A stretch of 64,000 nt of DNA from Phyllobacterium sophorae (GCF_003010965.1 NZ_PGGM01000003.1:186001-250000), one strand, 5' to 3'; shown: positions 27,375 through 36,475, counted from the stretch's first letter. Program-made: numbers and translations. The notes: generated from the sequence alone by a model not told the origin.

Positions 27375-27731
27375 CTATCGTATGAAATGGGTAGGAGGGA
27401 GCACGAGGTCGGAAACCTTGTATATGTGAAACTCGCTTGTTGAGACGGTGTCCAATAGCTTGAACTTTTCAACGAAGACGCGATCGGAGAAGAATTCCGC
27501 GACGTTGTGCTCATCGCGGATGGCCTCGATGTTGACGACGGTTTTGCCGTCGGTGCTTTTTGACAGGTTGCTCCAAATAAATCCTTCCTTTCGTTGCGCA
27601 ACGTAGTGCACGACATCCTGGATGATTTCGAACGCTTCCTCCTGTTTGCCCGGGTGGGCATGGATGACGTTCACGATGAACACGGTGGCTTCGGGAGTGA
27701 TTTGAAATTCGGCCTTGTGAGGATGTGTCAC
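27375..27731 (-). CDS. Antibiotic biosynthesis monooxygenase (ABM)-fold protein
   Basis: A 118-residue ferredoxin-like dimeric protein of the ABM superfamily. Seen: VFIVNVIHAHPGKQEEAFEI, the aromatic EGFIWSNLSKS strand and VVNIEAIRDEHNVAEFFSD with a late FHIYKV strand. Members are cofactor-free monooxygenases or small-molecule binders. Start is GTG at 27731 behind GGAGATAAA. It diverges from a LysR regulator 131 bases away, the usual layout of a regulator and its target. Confidence 0.82.
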   Translation of the reverse strand: MTHPHKAEFQITPEATVFIVNVIHAHPGKQEEAFEIIQDVVHYVAQRKEGFIWSNLSKSTDGKTVVNIEAIRDEHNVAEFFSDRVFVEKFKLLDTVSTSEFHIYKVSDLVLPPTHFIR

Positions 27732-27862
27732 TTTATCTCCATTCGCGATTGAGGGCGGCAGTCAGATCCGCGACCTCGAAGTTAGGCCGCGACATGCGTT
27801 GAAGAAATGGGCTATTGCTCCATTGATCACGGACATCAGCGTCCGCAATGGAGTGTACCCGG

Positions 27863-28750
27863 GTGGACAATATCGGCGCGTTGAATGTATTCATGGTTGC
27901 GGCGGAAACCCGCAGTTTTGTGAGGGCGGGCGAAGCCCTCGGCGTCTCGTCATCGGCCGTTGGCAAAACAATGGCCCGCTTGGAGAAGAGGCTCGGTGTT
28001 CGGTTGTTTCATCGTAACACCCGCAGCATCGCGATCACGGCAGAGGGGATCATGTTCCTTGAACGCTGCCGACGAATTTTTTTCGAGATAGGAGCGGCCG
28101 AACAGGAGCTGTCGCAAACCCTGGCTGCGCCGCGCGGGCGAATTCGTGTAAGCCTGCCGCTCGCCGGGATGCTTTTCATGCCGACGATCACCAAGTTCAT
28201 GCGTTCGTTCCCGGAGGTCACGATAGACCTGGATTTCTCCGATCGCATGGTTGATGTGATCGAAGAGGGTTTTGACGCGGTAGTGCGAACCGGGGACGTT
28301 GCCGATAGCCGCTTGATGATGCGGACCTTGGGCAAGTTCTCGCACCGTATTGTGGGATCGAAAGAGTACTTCACCCGCATCGGAATGCCGGAAAAGCCGC
28401 AAGACCTGTCTGCACATACATGCCTTCATCACAAGTACCCCTCATCCGGCAAACTTGAACGGTGGCCGCTGGTTTATGACGCAAGCGAAGGGAAATTGCA
28501 TGTGCCTGTGTCATCGATGGCCAGCACACTCGAGCCGTTGATCGGCATGGCCGAGGAAGGACTTGGTCTGGCCTGTTTGCCGCTGTTCACCATCGGCAGG
28601 CAGATCGCGGATGGAAAGCTCGTAGCGGTTCTCGACAAGCACATTGAGGATGTCGGCGAGTTCCGCATTCTGTGGCCGTCCAGCCGGCACCTGTCTCCTA
28701 AAATACAGGCCTTCGTAAAGTTCATGGCGGAAAACCTGTTTCGTTACTGA
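27863..28750 (+). CDS. LysR-family transcriptional regulator
   Basis: A 295-residue regulator. N-terminal helix-turn-helix (VMVAAETRSFVRAGEALGV-like stretch, then SSSAVGKTMARLEKRLGVRL) and a periplasmic-binding-protein-like effector domain (RGRIRVSLPLAGMLFMP, EEGLGLACLPLFTI, LSPKIQAFVKFMAENL). It belongs to the CrgA-like group. GTG at 27863 has GGAG nine bases before it and gives the usual N-terminus (DNIGALNVF); an ATG at 27848 is the alternative. Probably controls the divergent ABM-fold gene. Confidence 0.92.
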   Translation: MDNIGALNVFMVAAETRSFVRAGEALGVSSSAVGKTMARLEKRLGVRLFHRNTRSIAITAEGIMFLERCRRIFFEIGAAEQELSQTLAAPRGRIRVSLPLAGMLFMPTITKFMRSFPEVTIDLDFSDRMVDVIEEGFDAVVRTGDVADSRLMMRTLGKFSHRIVGSKEYFTRIGMPEKPQDLSAHTCLHHKYPSSGKLERWPLVYDASEGKLHVPVSSMASTLEPLIGMAEEGLGLACLPLFTIGRQIADGKLVAVLDKHIEDVGEFRILWPSSRHLSPKIQAFVKFMAENLFRY

Positions 28751-28921
28751 CGACATTATCTTTCAAAATGGCGATGAGAAACGGCAATGCGTGACGTGAC
28801 CTTACCTTGATTTTTGCCATTGATAGCAGTCGTCCTTTTGGCTTGCCAAAGCGAACTTGATGATCGACCGTCTGAACGGGCCATGGGACGCGTTCGCACG
28901 CGGCGACATCGCGCTATTGCT

Positions 28922-30343
28922 TCAGTCGGGCGAGCGTGGGTCAATCGGCGTGACCGGACGCAGATCCAAGATGAGTTCAAGCGCACGCGCTGCGGCCAGG
29001 ACATGTCCCTCGGCACGTCCGCGGCCAACAATTTGCAGTCCAACAGGGCGTCCATCGCTGGTGAACCCGCAGGGAAGGCTAATCGCCGGCGAAGTCGTCA
29101 GCGTAATCGCGTATGCGATCGCAAGCCACTCCACATAGTTTGAGAATGTGTAACCGGCACACTCCTTTACGTACCGTTCGCTCGCGGGATAGGCGGCAAC
29201 GATCGTGGCGGGACAAAGAAGTAGATCATAGGTGTCGAAAAAAGCATTCATCCTGTGGAACATGGCAGCGCGATTGTTTTCCGCCCGGATCACGTCTGCC
29301 ATGGAGTAGCTAAGGCCCTTTTCGATATTCCAGACGACTTCCGGCTTCATCTGGTCGCGATGCCGTTTCAAAAGCTCTGCATAACTTGAGGCGAAGGCCA
29401 TGCCCCGCATGACCTGAAATGTATCATGTGCCTCGGAAAGATCGGGATGTGCCTCTTCCACAATGGTACCCATCTCGCTAAAACGTGTGGCCGCAGCGCG
29501 ACAAATCGCAGCCACCTCCGGATCAACGGGCGTGATGCCAAGATCGGCGGAGAAAGCAACCCGCGCTGGCCGCCAGCCAGAACGCGCAGCAGCAAGGAAG
29601 TTTTCAGTCCTCGGCAACGACAGAGGGTCTGCGGGACTTTCGCCCGTCATCGCATCGAGAAGAAGTGCCGTGTCTTCGACGCAACGACCCATCGGGCCCT
29701 TGACGCTCAGCAGGCTATCGATCTTGGCTGCTTTATCGCTCGCAACGCGACCGGGGCTGGGGCGTAGTCCCACCACACCGCAGAAGCTTGCGGGATTGCG
29801 TAAGCTGCCTCCAAGATCAGACCCTTGTGCGACCCAAGCCGTCCCGGTGGCAAGTGCGACGGCGGCTCCGCCCGACGAGCCCGCGGCGGAGAGTTTCGTG
29901 TTCCAGGGATTGAGTGTAGTGCCGAAGACATCGTTGAAGGTATTGCCGCCCGCGCCAAATTCTGGCGTGTTCGACTTGGCGTAAATGACGCCGCCTTCCG
30001 CCTCAATTGTCTCGACGAGAATGTCAGACTTGTCGGGAATGTGATCGGCAAAAATGGTTGAGCCATAGGTGGTGCGCACACCGGCCACGTCAGTCAGGTC
30101 CTTAATGGGCACCGGCAGCCCTGCCAAACGGCCGCGGCTACCCGGAGGTCGTTGCATGAGCCGGTGCGCTTGATCGTAGGCGCGATCAAAGCAGAGGATC
30201 GGCAGCGCGTTGACGGCACCTTCGACAATCGCCATGCGGGCCTCAAGCGCATCGAGACAGTCGAGCGGCGTCACCTCACCCCGATTTAGCAGATCGACGA
30301 CGTCGCAGGCGCTCATGTGCGTTAGACCCACATCCCCAGCCAT
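28922..30343 (-). CDS. Amidase (amidase-signature family)
   Basis: A 473-residue cytosolic hydrolase of the Ser-cisSer-Lys group. Catalytic Lys K81 (PVPIKDLTDVAG), the GSSGGA loop with the cis-Ser (S156/S157), and the nucleophile S180 in QGSDLGGSLRNPA. It ends with a typical PVGLQIVGRGRAEGHVL segment. ATG at 30343 follows AGAGGATTGG; the frame is open upstream but overlaps the leader of a divergent gene. The substrate amide is unknown and no transporter lies next to it. GatA is unlikely because gatB and gatC are absent. Confidence 0.93.
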   Translation of the reverse strand: MAGDVGLTHMSACDVVDLLNRGEVTPLDCLDALEARMAIVEGAVNALPILCFDRAYDQAHRLMQRPPGSRGRLAGLPVPIKDLTDVAGVRTTYGSTIFADHIPDKSDILVETIEAEGGVIYAKSNTPEFGAGGNTFNDVFGTTLNPWNTKLSAAGSSGGAAVALATGTAWVAQGSDLGGSLRNPASFCGVVGLRPSPGRVASDKAAKIDSLLSVKGPMGRCVEDTALLLDAMTGESPADPLSLPRTENFLAAARSGWRPARVAFSADLGITPVDPEVAAICRAAATRFSEMGTIVEEAHPDLSEAHDTFQVMRGMAFASSYAELLKRHRDQMKPEVVWNIEKGLSYSMADVIRAENNRAAMFHRMNAFFDTYDLLLCPATIVAAYPASERYVKECAGYTFSNYVEWLAIAYAITLTTSPAISLPCGFTSDGRPVGLQIVGRGRAEGHVLAAARALELILDLRPVTPIDPRSPD

Positions 30344-30441
30344 GATCCAATCCTCTGTCGAAGCGCCCAAGACAAGTACTATACGTGTCTTGAGAGTGGT
30401 GTCCAACCAGCGTCTCGAGACGATAGTTTGATTTCCGGAAA

Positions 30442-31434
30442 ATGGTCCTTGCGGAAGGCACTGCACGTAAAATTTCTGATGAGCAACCAGTTGGGGTCCT
30501 CAAACGTTTCATCCGGCGGCACAAGTTTCCTCGAAGGTTTATCGTCGTGGTCGACCGTCATTCCATCATCAAGGCGCGCAAGCCAGGTGTACTAGCCGCG
30601 TTTCCTTACGACCGGATGACTGTGGAACGGTTTCGGGAAGCCTTTCCTCGTGCGCGATGGAATGACCAAAAGCGTGCGTGGTTTGTGCCGGGCAAGACAG
30701 CTGCGCTTCGCCTGGACCGCTGGTTGGCGCGCGAGACAAATCAAGCGCTTCCTCACGCCGACGCCAAAGGCCGCGACGCGTACGAGTTTGAGCCGATCGC
30801 CAGCTCATATCTTGAGGTGGCCGACGATTTGCGTATCCGAACCCCGTATTCGAAAACTGTCATCGATACAGTGCGGACCATCCCCTGGGCGCACTGGGAT
30901 GAGGAATTGCGGGCCTGGCGCGTTCCCTTCCGTTCCTATGAAGAACTGTTGCGTCAGTGGAAGTCTATTGAGGCCGCGGCTCGTCGCAACGAGCCGGAGG
31001 AACGAAAGCGGCGATTGGAGGAGCAAAAGAATTCCGCAGCTTATAGAGCTGCCCGACTTCGTTACGCAGAACGGCGACGGCGACGGTATCCCCTGCCATC
31101 GCAAGACATGCCTCCCCTCAGGTGCCCATTGATGACCGAGCAGTATGGCGTCGTGGATTTTACGGATCTTTCCGGCGAAATTGTCGATCCAGACATTCTG
31201 GGAAAATTCTACCCGCACGCTACTCCTGACCAGTTCACCTATATATGGGGCACGTGGCGAACGCCGACGCTCCAAGAACTTGTTGCAACATGGCCGGCTC
31301 GTCATGAACCCAACGCGATGGAACGTTCACGCGGATGGTGGCAGCCGACTCTAACCGAGTTAAGAATAGCACGCAGACGGGCACGCTCGATGGAACGCCG
31401 AGGGCGGCGGCCTTCGTCCTTCACCACAGCGTAG
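30442..31434 (+). CDS. HARP-like repeat protein, function unknown
   Basis: A 330-residue, very basic protein. Two segments resemble the HARP repeat of SMARCAL1-type annealing helicases: AAFPYDRMTVERFREAFP with ARWNDQKRAWFVPG (about residues 52-85), and IRTPYSKTVIDTVRTIP with AHWDEELRAWRVPFRSYEEL. A charged coiled region (EERKRRLEEQKN) and an Arg-rich tail follow. There is no helicase core, so it may be a stand-alone DNA-binding adaptor. Start at ATG 30442 is the longest choice; the ribosome site is weak. It diverges from the amidase. Confidence 0.7.
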   Translation: MVLAEGTARKISDEQPVGVLKRFIRRHKFPRRFIVVVDRHSIIKARKPGVLAAFPYDRMTVERFREAFPRARWNDQKRAWFVPGKTAALRLDRWLARETNQALPHADAKGRDAYEFEPIASSYLEVADDLRIRTPYSKTVIDTVRTIPWAHWDEELRAWRVPFRSYEELLRQWKSIEAAARRNEPEERKRRLEEQKNSAAYRAARLRYAERRRRRYPLPSQDMPPLRCPLMTEQYGVVDFTDLSGEIVDPDILGKFYPHATPDQFTYIWGTWRTPTLQELVATWPARHEPNAMERSRGWWQPTLTELRIARRRARSMERRGRRPSSFTTA

Positions 31435-31605
31435 CGCGCATGTGGGCAGCGCAATTGATCCTGGACGCGATGCTTTTCTCTTTCCAACGTTTGGGAGCAT
31501 TCAGCGCCTCTAAAAGTTAACGCTCCCAATAGCGCGGTCGGGGACCCACAAGGCCCGCCCAAGGCAAAACCAATCACCAGATGACGGCGGAAAGGAAAGA
31601 TTAGC

Positions 31606-32161
31606 CTTCCATCAATCAAGCACCTATTTTTGATACTTGCCAGCGACGGCCATGAGCGATCGGAACTGCGTGTTCCCTACGAGAAACGGCGCAAGCGCGG
31701 AGCAGACGTTAAAATAGCATCGCCAAACCAGGAAAGATCAAGAGCTGGGACAAGAAGGATTAGGGCGAGAGCATCCATGTGGATATGATCGCTTCCACGG
31801 TTTCAGTTAATGACTTCGACGCTTGGTGCTTCCTGGAGGACAAATCAACTCGGACCTTCTGCGTTGCGATCAAGATGCAATGCGCGTGGTGCGAGACTTT
31901 CTGCAAAGTTGCAGGACGGTCGCGGCGATCTGCCATGGGCCGTGTCTACTCATGGAGGCCGGAGCTCTCCGGGAACGCGACGCAACCTCCTATTGGTCCA
32001 TAAAAACGGATATGCAGAATGCCGGCGCCAACTGGAGAGATGAAGAAGTGGTGACCGATGACGGCATTGTCACCTCGCGCAGCCCGGACGACCTTCCTGC
32101 TTTCGGTGCAAAAATTGTAGAGGAAGTCGAACAAGGTGTCCACGAGCGGCGCGCTGCCTAA
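31606..32161 (+). pseudogene. Broken DJ-1/PfpI-family gene
   Basis: Pieces of one DJ-1/PfpI protein (type 1 glutamine-amidotransferase fold) run in order across three frames: FLILASDGHERSELRVP and GADVKIASP, then GKIKSWDKKD-stop-GESIHVDM, then LVLPGGQINSDLLR and AAICHGPCLLMEAGAL (nucleophile-elbow Cys present) through PDDLPAFGAKIVEEV. Lesions: no start codon where one is expected (CTT before PSIK), a one-base loss near 31727, a TAG at 31761-31763 where Trp is expected, and a one-base loss near 31820. These proteins usually act in stress protection or deglycation. An alternative short product from 31823 cannot fold as this family. Confidence 0.85.
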
Positions 32162-32402
32162 TGCGACCGCAATAGATTGAATCGGCGGCTGTTGTGGATC
32201 ACCCAATATCGAGGTCTCCTTCATGCTGCCCTACCTTTCAGATGTTGTGTGAACAGCGCCTTGCGATGCTGCTGCTGTGGCAGGATTTCCCCCGGCGGCG
32301 AGTGCAAACCACGGTTGCGTACAACCTAAGATTGATTATCATACATTGGCAGAGCGGTAACGGTGATTGGAGGGGGCCATAAGCAATATCCGGAACGACT
32401 TT

Positions 32403-32630
32403 ATGGAGCGGATAAAGAACGTAATCCGCGAATATGAAGAGATTGCTGAGAGGCTTGAAGCGGGGAAAGACCATGTTTATCGCAAGACGCGGTTTGGGGA
32501 AAATGAAGATATTTCCGTCCAAACCGCTGGCCACTATCGGCGCCTGCTTTCTCACTATAAAGAAATTGTGGCGCGTAACGAAGCAAAGAAGAAGCAATCA
32601 GGGAAAAAGCAGGCGGGTACGAAGCGCTAA
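32403..32630 (+). CDS. Small charged hypothetical protein, 75 residues
   Basis: Starts MERIKNVIREYEEIAERLEA and ends in a Lys-rich tail (KKKQSGKKQAGTKR). Helical with heptad-like spacing. ATG at 32403 has CCGGAACG upstream; a TTG at 32367 would add 12 residues. No family recognised. The basic tail suggests nucleic-acid or membrane contact. Confidence 0.55.
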   Translation: MERIKNVIREYEEIAERLEAGKDHVYRKTRFGENEDISVQTAGHYRRLLSHYKEIVARNEAKKKQSGKKQAGTKR

Positions 32631-32737
32631 CCATAGCCAAGTCGGGAACTTCACAGCTTCAGTGAATGCGGAACATCAAGTGCTCTGGTTGATAAGCTAG
32701 CGGCGTGTAGAAACATCACAATGCTGCCCCCACCCGC

Positions 32738-32974
32738 TTATTTCTTTGCTCGTAACAGGTCAGCTATAAATACAGTTTTTATCAGCTCACCTGGCTCATT
32801 GTAAATACGAACGACCCACTCGGTTGGATCAAATCCTTCTATCACTGCGTCGATCAGAGTTTCTCTTGCCGCTTTTGTGGCGGCGTCAATCGCAGCTTCG
32901 TAGTCGGGGAACTCAACGGGGGTTATATCGTCGAGAATTGCATCCTCCTCGAAAACGAAACGAAATAATGCCAT
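32738..32974 (-). CDS. DUF6894 protein
   Basis: A 78-residue protein with the DUF6894 layout: an N-terminal strand (MALFRFVFEED), ITPVEFPDYEAAIDAATKAA and a C-terminal strand pair (WVVRIYNEPGELIKTVF). These small proteins are widespread in Hyphomicrobiales, often several per genome, with unknown function. ATG follows GAGGGTCACTC. Confidence 0.82.
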   Translation of the reverse strand: MALFRFVFEEDAILDDITPVEFPDYEAAIDAATKAARETLIDAVIEGFDPTEWVVRIYNEPGELIKTVFIADLLRAKK

Positions 32975-33258
32975 GAGTGACCCTCGCGCTGCAGTTATAG
33001 AGAATGAACTCGCGCTGTAGGATTTCGTTCCGTTGTATTTGAAAACCAGCCAATCTCGCCCTTGTCAACCACCGGACAAAGCTCGTACAACCGGTCGGCG
33101 AGGTACGCGGGTCATCATGCAAAACAGCTCGCCCCGGGTGGGGGTTTCCGACGGGTCGGGCTTGATCTGTGACGATTACCGCCAAGGATCAAATCACCTA
33201 GTAAATATTGCTTACTCTGTGTTGCGGAACTGATGCCGCTTCTTCTCCGTTCGGTCCG

Positions 33259-33582
33259 ATGAAAGATCGACGGTTCAACGCAGTAAGAATTGTGGCAAGC
33301 AAAACTGGTCGAATGCTCGTTGTTACGTCGGTACTTCGCGCAGTTGAACAGCTTCTCAATTATTGGCCTGTTGAACAAGGCGAGAAGCTTTCCGTTGCCA
33401 GGCGCGCACTTTTGTTGTGCCTGGAACGCAAGCTATCACCCGCTGATGCACGCGGCGCCTTCATTGAAGCGGCCAAAGAGGCAGGCAATTATGTCGATGA
33501 GCCGATGCGGCTGCCGCCAGCTGGAAATGTGAAAAAATGGCATAAGTCCAAGCGAGGCTGCTTTGGGATCAATCGGCCTTGA
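33259..33582 (+). CDS. DUF982 protein (second copy)
   Basis: A 107-residue DUF982 protein: VRIVASKTGRMLVVTSVLRA, VEQLLNYWPV, the KLSVARRALLLCLE helix and ARGAFIEAAKEAGNYV. Compared with the copy at 21958-22230 it has a longer C-terminal tail (KKWHKSKRGCFGINRP). The start at 33259 matches the family's N-terminus; an upstream frame opening at 33208 has no protein character. The two copies are diverged, so not a recent duplication. Confidence 0.85.
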   Translation: MKDRRFNAVRIVASKTGRMLVVTSVLRAVEQLLNYWPVEQGEKLSVARRALLLCLERKLSPADARGAFIEAAKEAGNYVDEPMRLPPAGNVKKWHKSKRGCFGINRP

Positions 33583-33798
33583 ACAGACGGTTCCTTGTCG
33601 CGTATGCGCTATCCAGCTCTCTGAAAGGAGACAACGCCGTCTTTGCCGTGCCAAAAGTCTTACGTGTTTCGGAAGCTGTTCCTTCACGAAATTCATTGAT
33701 TTGAGCGGGCTATCTTTCAAGCGCCGTCATCCCAGCGTCGTGGTCCGGTAAGCCGGGAAAAAAGCAAGAGCCGAACCGCCACACAAAAACTCTCCGCT

Positions 33799-33978
33799 TC
33801 AAGCGTACTTCGGTGGCTCCCGCACCTCATCGGGATTTGGGAGGGGCGCCTCATCCGGCAACTGGATTGGCGAGGGCTCCTCTATTGGCGGTCCCGGAAT
33901 CGGTGGCTCGTCGGGCAACGGGATTGGTACAGGATCTGGGTTCGGGTCAGGTTCCGGACCGGGGATTGGATCGCCCAT
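33799..33978 (-). CDS. Proline-rich short protein
   Basis: A 59-residue protein made of Pro at every second or third position with Asp, Glu, Ile and Leu (DPIPGPEPDPNP, PIPLPDEPPIPGPP), ending EVREPPKYA. It will be extended (polyproline II) rather than globular. ATG at 33978 follows CGGAGAAAAATGAT. There is no signal peptide. Such acidic Pro-rich peptides occur in rhizobia without assigned function. Confidence 0.6.
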   Translation of the reverse strand: MGDPIPGPEPDPNPDPVPIPLPDEPPIPGPPIEEPSPIQLPDEAPLPNPDEVREPPKYA

Positions 33979-34202
33979 ATCATTTTTCTCCGTGTGAAGC
34001 CTGCTTAACTGCTCACCGCAAGAGAATGTTCCAATGAATTGGCACATCAATACGGTGTACCGATATCCCAACTTGCTTCGATCCACATTTCGAGCACCGC
34101 AGCTTGGCACCAGAGCTGCCCGGCCAAATCCGTAAGAATGATGGCAACCGCCCGCGGAGTGTTTACCTGTGATCGCGCCGGTCGCTACCTTAGCCGGCCT
34201 GC

Positions 34203-34409
34203 TCACATTTGAACCGGGCGCCAGACGATCCGCTTCATGTTGACCCTGTCGCGATCATCTTCAATGGGCACAATTTCGCAATCGACGACATCGCATTCCT
34301 TGCAGCGGAACCTCAAAATGTCGAACGATCTGCCGTGGCGGCCATTCACGTTGGCCAGATCACTGGTAACAAAAAACCAACCCGCTCGCATTGGCGGCAC
34401 GTCACCCAT
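34203..34409 (-). CDS. Hypothetical protein with a CxxC motif
   Basis: A 68-residue protein: RAGWFFVTSDLANVNGRHG, then FRCKECDVVDCEIVP and a basic end (MKRIVWRPVQM). The C-x-x-C and nearby Cys could bind zinc. Starts are possible at 34409 or 34391; AAGG lies eight bases before the first. No family recognised. Confidence 0.5.
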   Translation of the reverse strand: MGDVPPMRAGWFFVTSDLANVNGRHGRSFDILRFRCKECDVVDCEIVPIEDDRDRVNMKRIVWRPVQM

Positions 34410-34599
34410 CCCCCATGCCTTAAGAGCCGCCTGCCCTAGAGTTTCATGTTATGAGAACAGAAATAAAACATCATTCCCTCAACGTCACCACGCCTCGCGA
34501 TACGCTTGCGGTCGATGTCGGATCAACGCCACACCGACTCACGAAGCGACAGCTCTTCCTGCCGATTAATAATCTTATCAATCGACTGACGCAAAAGGT

Positions 34600-35115
34600 G
34601 GGGGTCTATCGGGAATAACGGCCCCGATTGGCTGTATGAATGGCAATGGCGATCGCGAGTTGGCACCAGCCCGCTGGGAAATGCCAAAGCCACCGCAGTT
34701 TGTAAAGGGTGACGTCGGCTACGGCTTTACCAACATCCGCAATGTGCAATGGCAGCGATGGCTTTGACTGGCAAGCAACTGCGCGGTACCGGCGACAGGC
34801 TTTTCGGAATACGGCCCCGAATCCCGATCCTGTACCGAAAAAAAGCCACCGCACTGGCTTGCTCTGAATGAGGACAATCCCCTTTTCTGGTTCGCAAGGA
34901 TCTGGACGACGTGGTATAGCGTTCGAAAGAAGAAAGAGTATCCGGGCCCGATGGCTTCGCCTTTTTGACAACCGAGCCGAATGCCGTGGTGAAGCCCCTC
35001 CATGAACAGGCAATGCCGCTATCTTGCAAACGGCCGGGGAAATCGACATCTGGATGAATGCGCTCGCAGAACAGACCGCGCAATTGCAAAAACCCCTGCC
35101 AGATGGAGAAGGATC
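34600..35115 (+). pseudogene. Broken SRAP (YedK/HMCES-type) gene
   Basis: Successive SRAP-family pieces are readable in several frames: DRELAPARWEMPKPPQFVKG, VGYGFTNIRNVQW with QRWL, FSEYGPES, HWLALNEDNPLFWFARIWTT, FLTTEPNAVVKPLHEQAMP, then after another shift AGEIDIWMNALAEQTAQLQK and PLPDGEGS. These match the family in order (RWGMPxPP, TNIRN, EY, ALxEDRPLF, LTTxPN, H.KAMP, LQRPLPD). At least three frame changes and the loss of the N-terminal catalytic Cys region make it inactive. SRAP proteins shield abasic sites in single-stranded DNA. Confidence 0.85.
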
Positions 35116-35171
35116 GTTTTGCCCCGACCGAAGGCAGAAGAACCGCCACTGCGCTAAAGGAGGATTGGGCG

Positions 35172-35531
35172 ATGCCATGGAAAGTCAGGTTTCGCGACAG
35201 GGATTTCAATGGAGATGAACACTGGGATCGGGCGTTTGAATTTGAGGTTAGGGAGGCAATGACGGACACGCGCGAGCTTCCAGGCTCTGCAGAAATAATC
35301 TTCCATGCGAAGGACGAGGATCTTATTGACGATGTGACTTTTCACGAATCTTCCGATCCAGACGCGTTTCCGTTTCATGGCATCCATGGTTATCATCCTG
35401 AACTCGGTGAGGTATTTATCTTCTCAGGCGTGCCTGACGACGGCGAAGAACAGTTGATCGCACTCTATAGTGCAAGGGACTTCGGTGATCCGCCGTACAA
35501 CGATGAGCGCTTTACAGGTGACGGCTCGTGA
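35172..35531 (+). CDS. Hypothetical acidic protein, 119 residues
   Basis: Begins MPWKVRFRDRDFNGDEHWDR and is rich in Asp, Glu and Phe (AKDEDLIDDVTFHESSDP), with strand-like stretches (GEVFIFSGVPDDGEE). ATG at 35172 has AAAGGAGGATT upstream. Its stop overlaps the next start (GTGA). No family recognised; soluble and cytosolic by composition. Confidence 0.7.
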   Translation: MPWKVRFRDRDFNGDEHWDRAFEFEVREAMTDTRELPGSAEIIFHAKDEDLIDDVTFHESSDPDAFPFHGIHGYHPELGEVFIFSGVPDDGEEQLIALYSARDFGDPPYNDERFTGDGS

Positions 35532-35759
35532 CCATTCCAAAGCCACGATATCCACCAAACCATCCGGATCGCTTCCAAGATTGTCAGCGGGCAATTGAAG
35601 ATCGAATGTTAGAGTTGCTGGGTGATGCTCAAGCAGCCGGATGGAGCAAAGAAGAAGTCTTGGCCGCAATGATCGAGATTGCCGAAACACCCATCTGGCG
35701 ATGCATCCAAATGTGTTCCATTCGGTCGAGACCGAGTTGAAGCGATTGCGAAAGAAATG
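35528..35759 (+). pseudogene. Small coupled gene with a C-terminal frameshift
   Basis: GTG at 35528 overlaps the previous stop. The frame reads MTIPKPRYPPNHPDRFQDCQ and WSKEEVLAAMIEIAET. At about 35690 the sequence that follows naturally is in another frame: HLAMHPNVFHSVETELKRLR then KK-stop at 35757-35759. In its own frame the product instead ends with an unlike RCIQMCSIRSRPS to 35740. I read this as a one-base lesion in a small rhizobial gene of about 77 codons. A sequencing error is possible. Confidence 0.6.
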
Positions 35760-35797
35760 AAATATCTGCTGGTCCAATTTTCAGGGGAAATCAAGGC

Positions 35798-36310
35798 ATG
35801 ATTTTTGAGAGGGTTACTCGAATTGCTTTCGGCGTCGCGAGTGCATTTCTCATGTTACTGGCCTTCGGATTGATCGCCTACGCGGCCTACGAAGTAGCAA
35901 GAGATCTAGTGGCATACAGTGTCAACATTGGAACCACTCTGCTCGAAGCAGTGGGATATACCGTCATCGCAATTGCAGTATTCGATGTCGGAAAATACCT
36001 CTTGGAGGAAGAGGCAATTCGCGCACGTGAGATGCGTCAAGCGGCCGAAGCACGAAGGAGTTTGACCAAGTTCATTTCAACGATTGCCATAGCAGTGTTT
36101 CTTGAAGGATTGGTCGCGGTATTCGAAGCTGGGAAAAAAGATGTCCCGATGATGATATATCCCACCCTTCTCCTGTTCACCGGTGTGATGTTGCTCGTTG
36201 GATTGGGCGTTTATCAAAGATTGAGTGCCTCTGTCGAAAGCGAAACCTCCGATCGAGATGCGCGCCAGGCAACGCGCAGCAAACGCGCAGCATCGACCGT
36301 AAAACAATAG
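35798..36310 (+). CDS. Inner-membrane protein with four predicted helices
   Basis: A 170-residue membrane protein. Hydrophobic segments near residues 8-30 (ASAFLMLLAFGLIAYAAY), 45-65 (TLLEAVGYTVIAIAVFDVGK), 90-108 (ISTIAIAVFLEGLVAVFEAG) and 118-140 (YPTLLLFTGVMLLVGLGVY), with a charged amphipathic stretch between the second and third (EEEAIRAREMRQAAEARR) and a basic tail. No enzyme motif. Family not recognised by name. Confidence 0.78.
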   Translation: MIFERVTRIAFGVASAFLMLLAFGLIAYAAYEVARDLVAYSVNIGTTLLEAVGYTVIAIAVFDVGKYLLEEEAIRAREMRQAAEARRSLTKFISTIAIAVFLEGLVAVFEAGKKDVPMMIYPTLLLFTGVMLLVGLGVYQRLSASVESETSDRDARQATRSKRAASTVKQ

Positions 36311-36475
36311 CAGGAAAGATGTCGAAAACCTTGGAAAAGCCCGCCGACCCTTTCCCGCATCGAGATAGGACCTGCCTTGCTCCTTGAAATGACTGCACGC
36401 GTTTCGGTTGCAAGGCGCTGGAGCCTTCGGTTTTAGAAAACGATACGGTCGGGGATGGTGATATGAAGATGGACG

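Noticed and set aside
34606-35269. Two minus-strand open frames of 180-190 codons
   Set aside because: Both lie over the SRAP pseudogene, whose family motifs read on the plus strand. The minus frames have no recognisable motifs.
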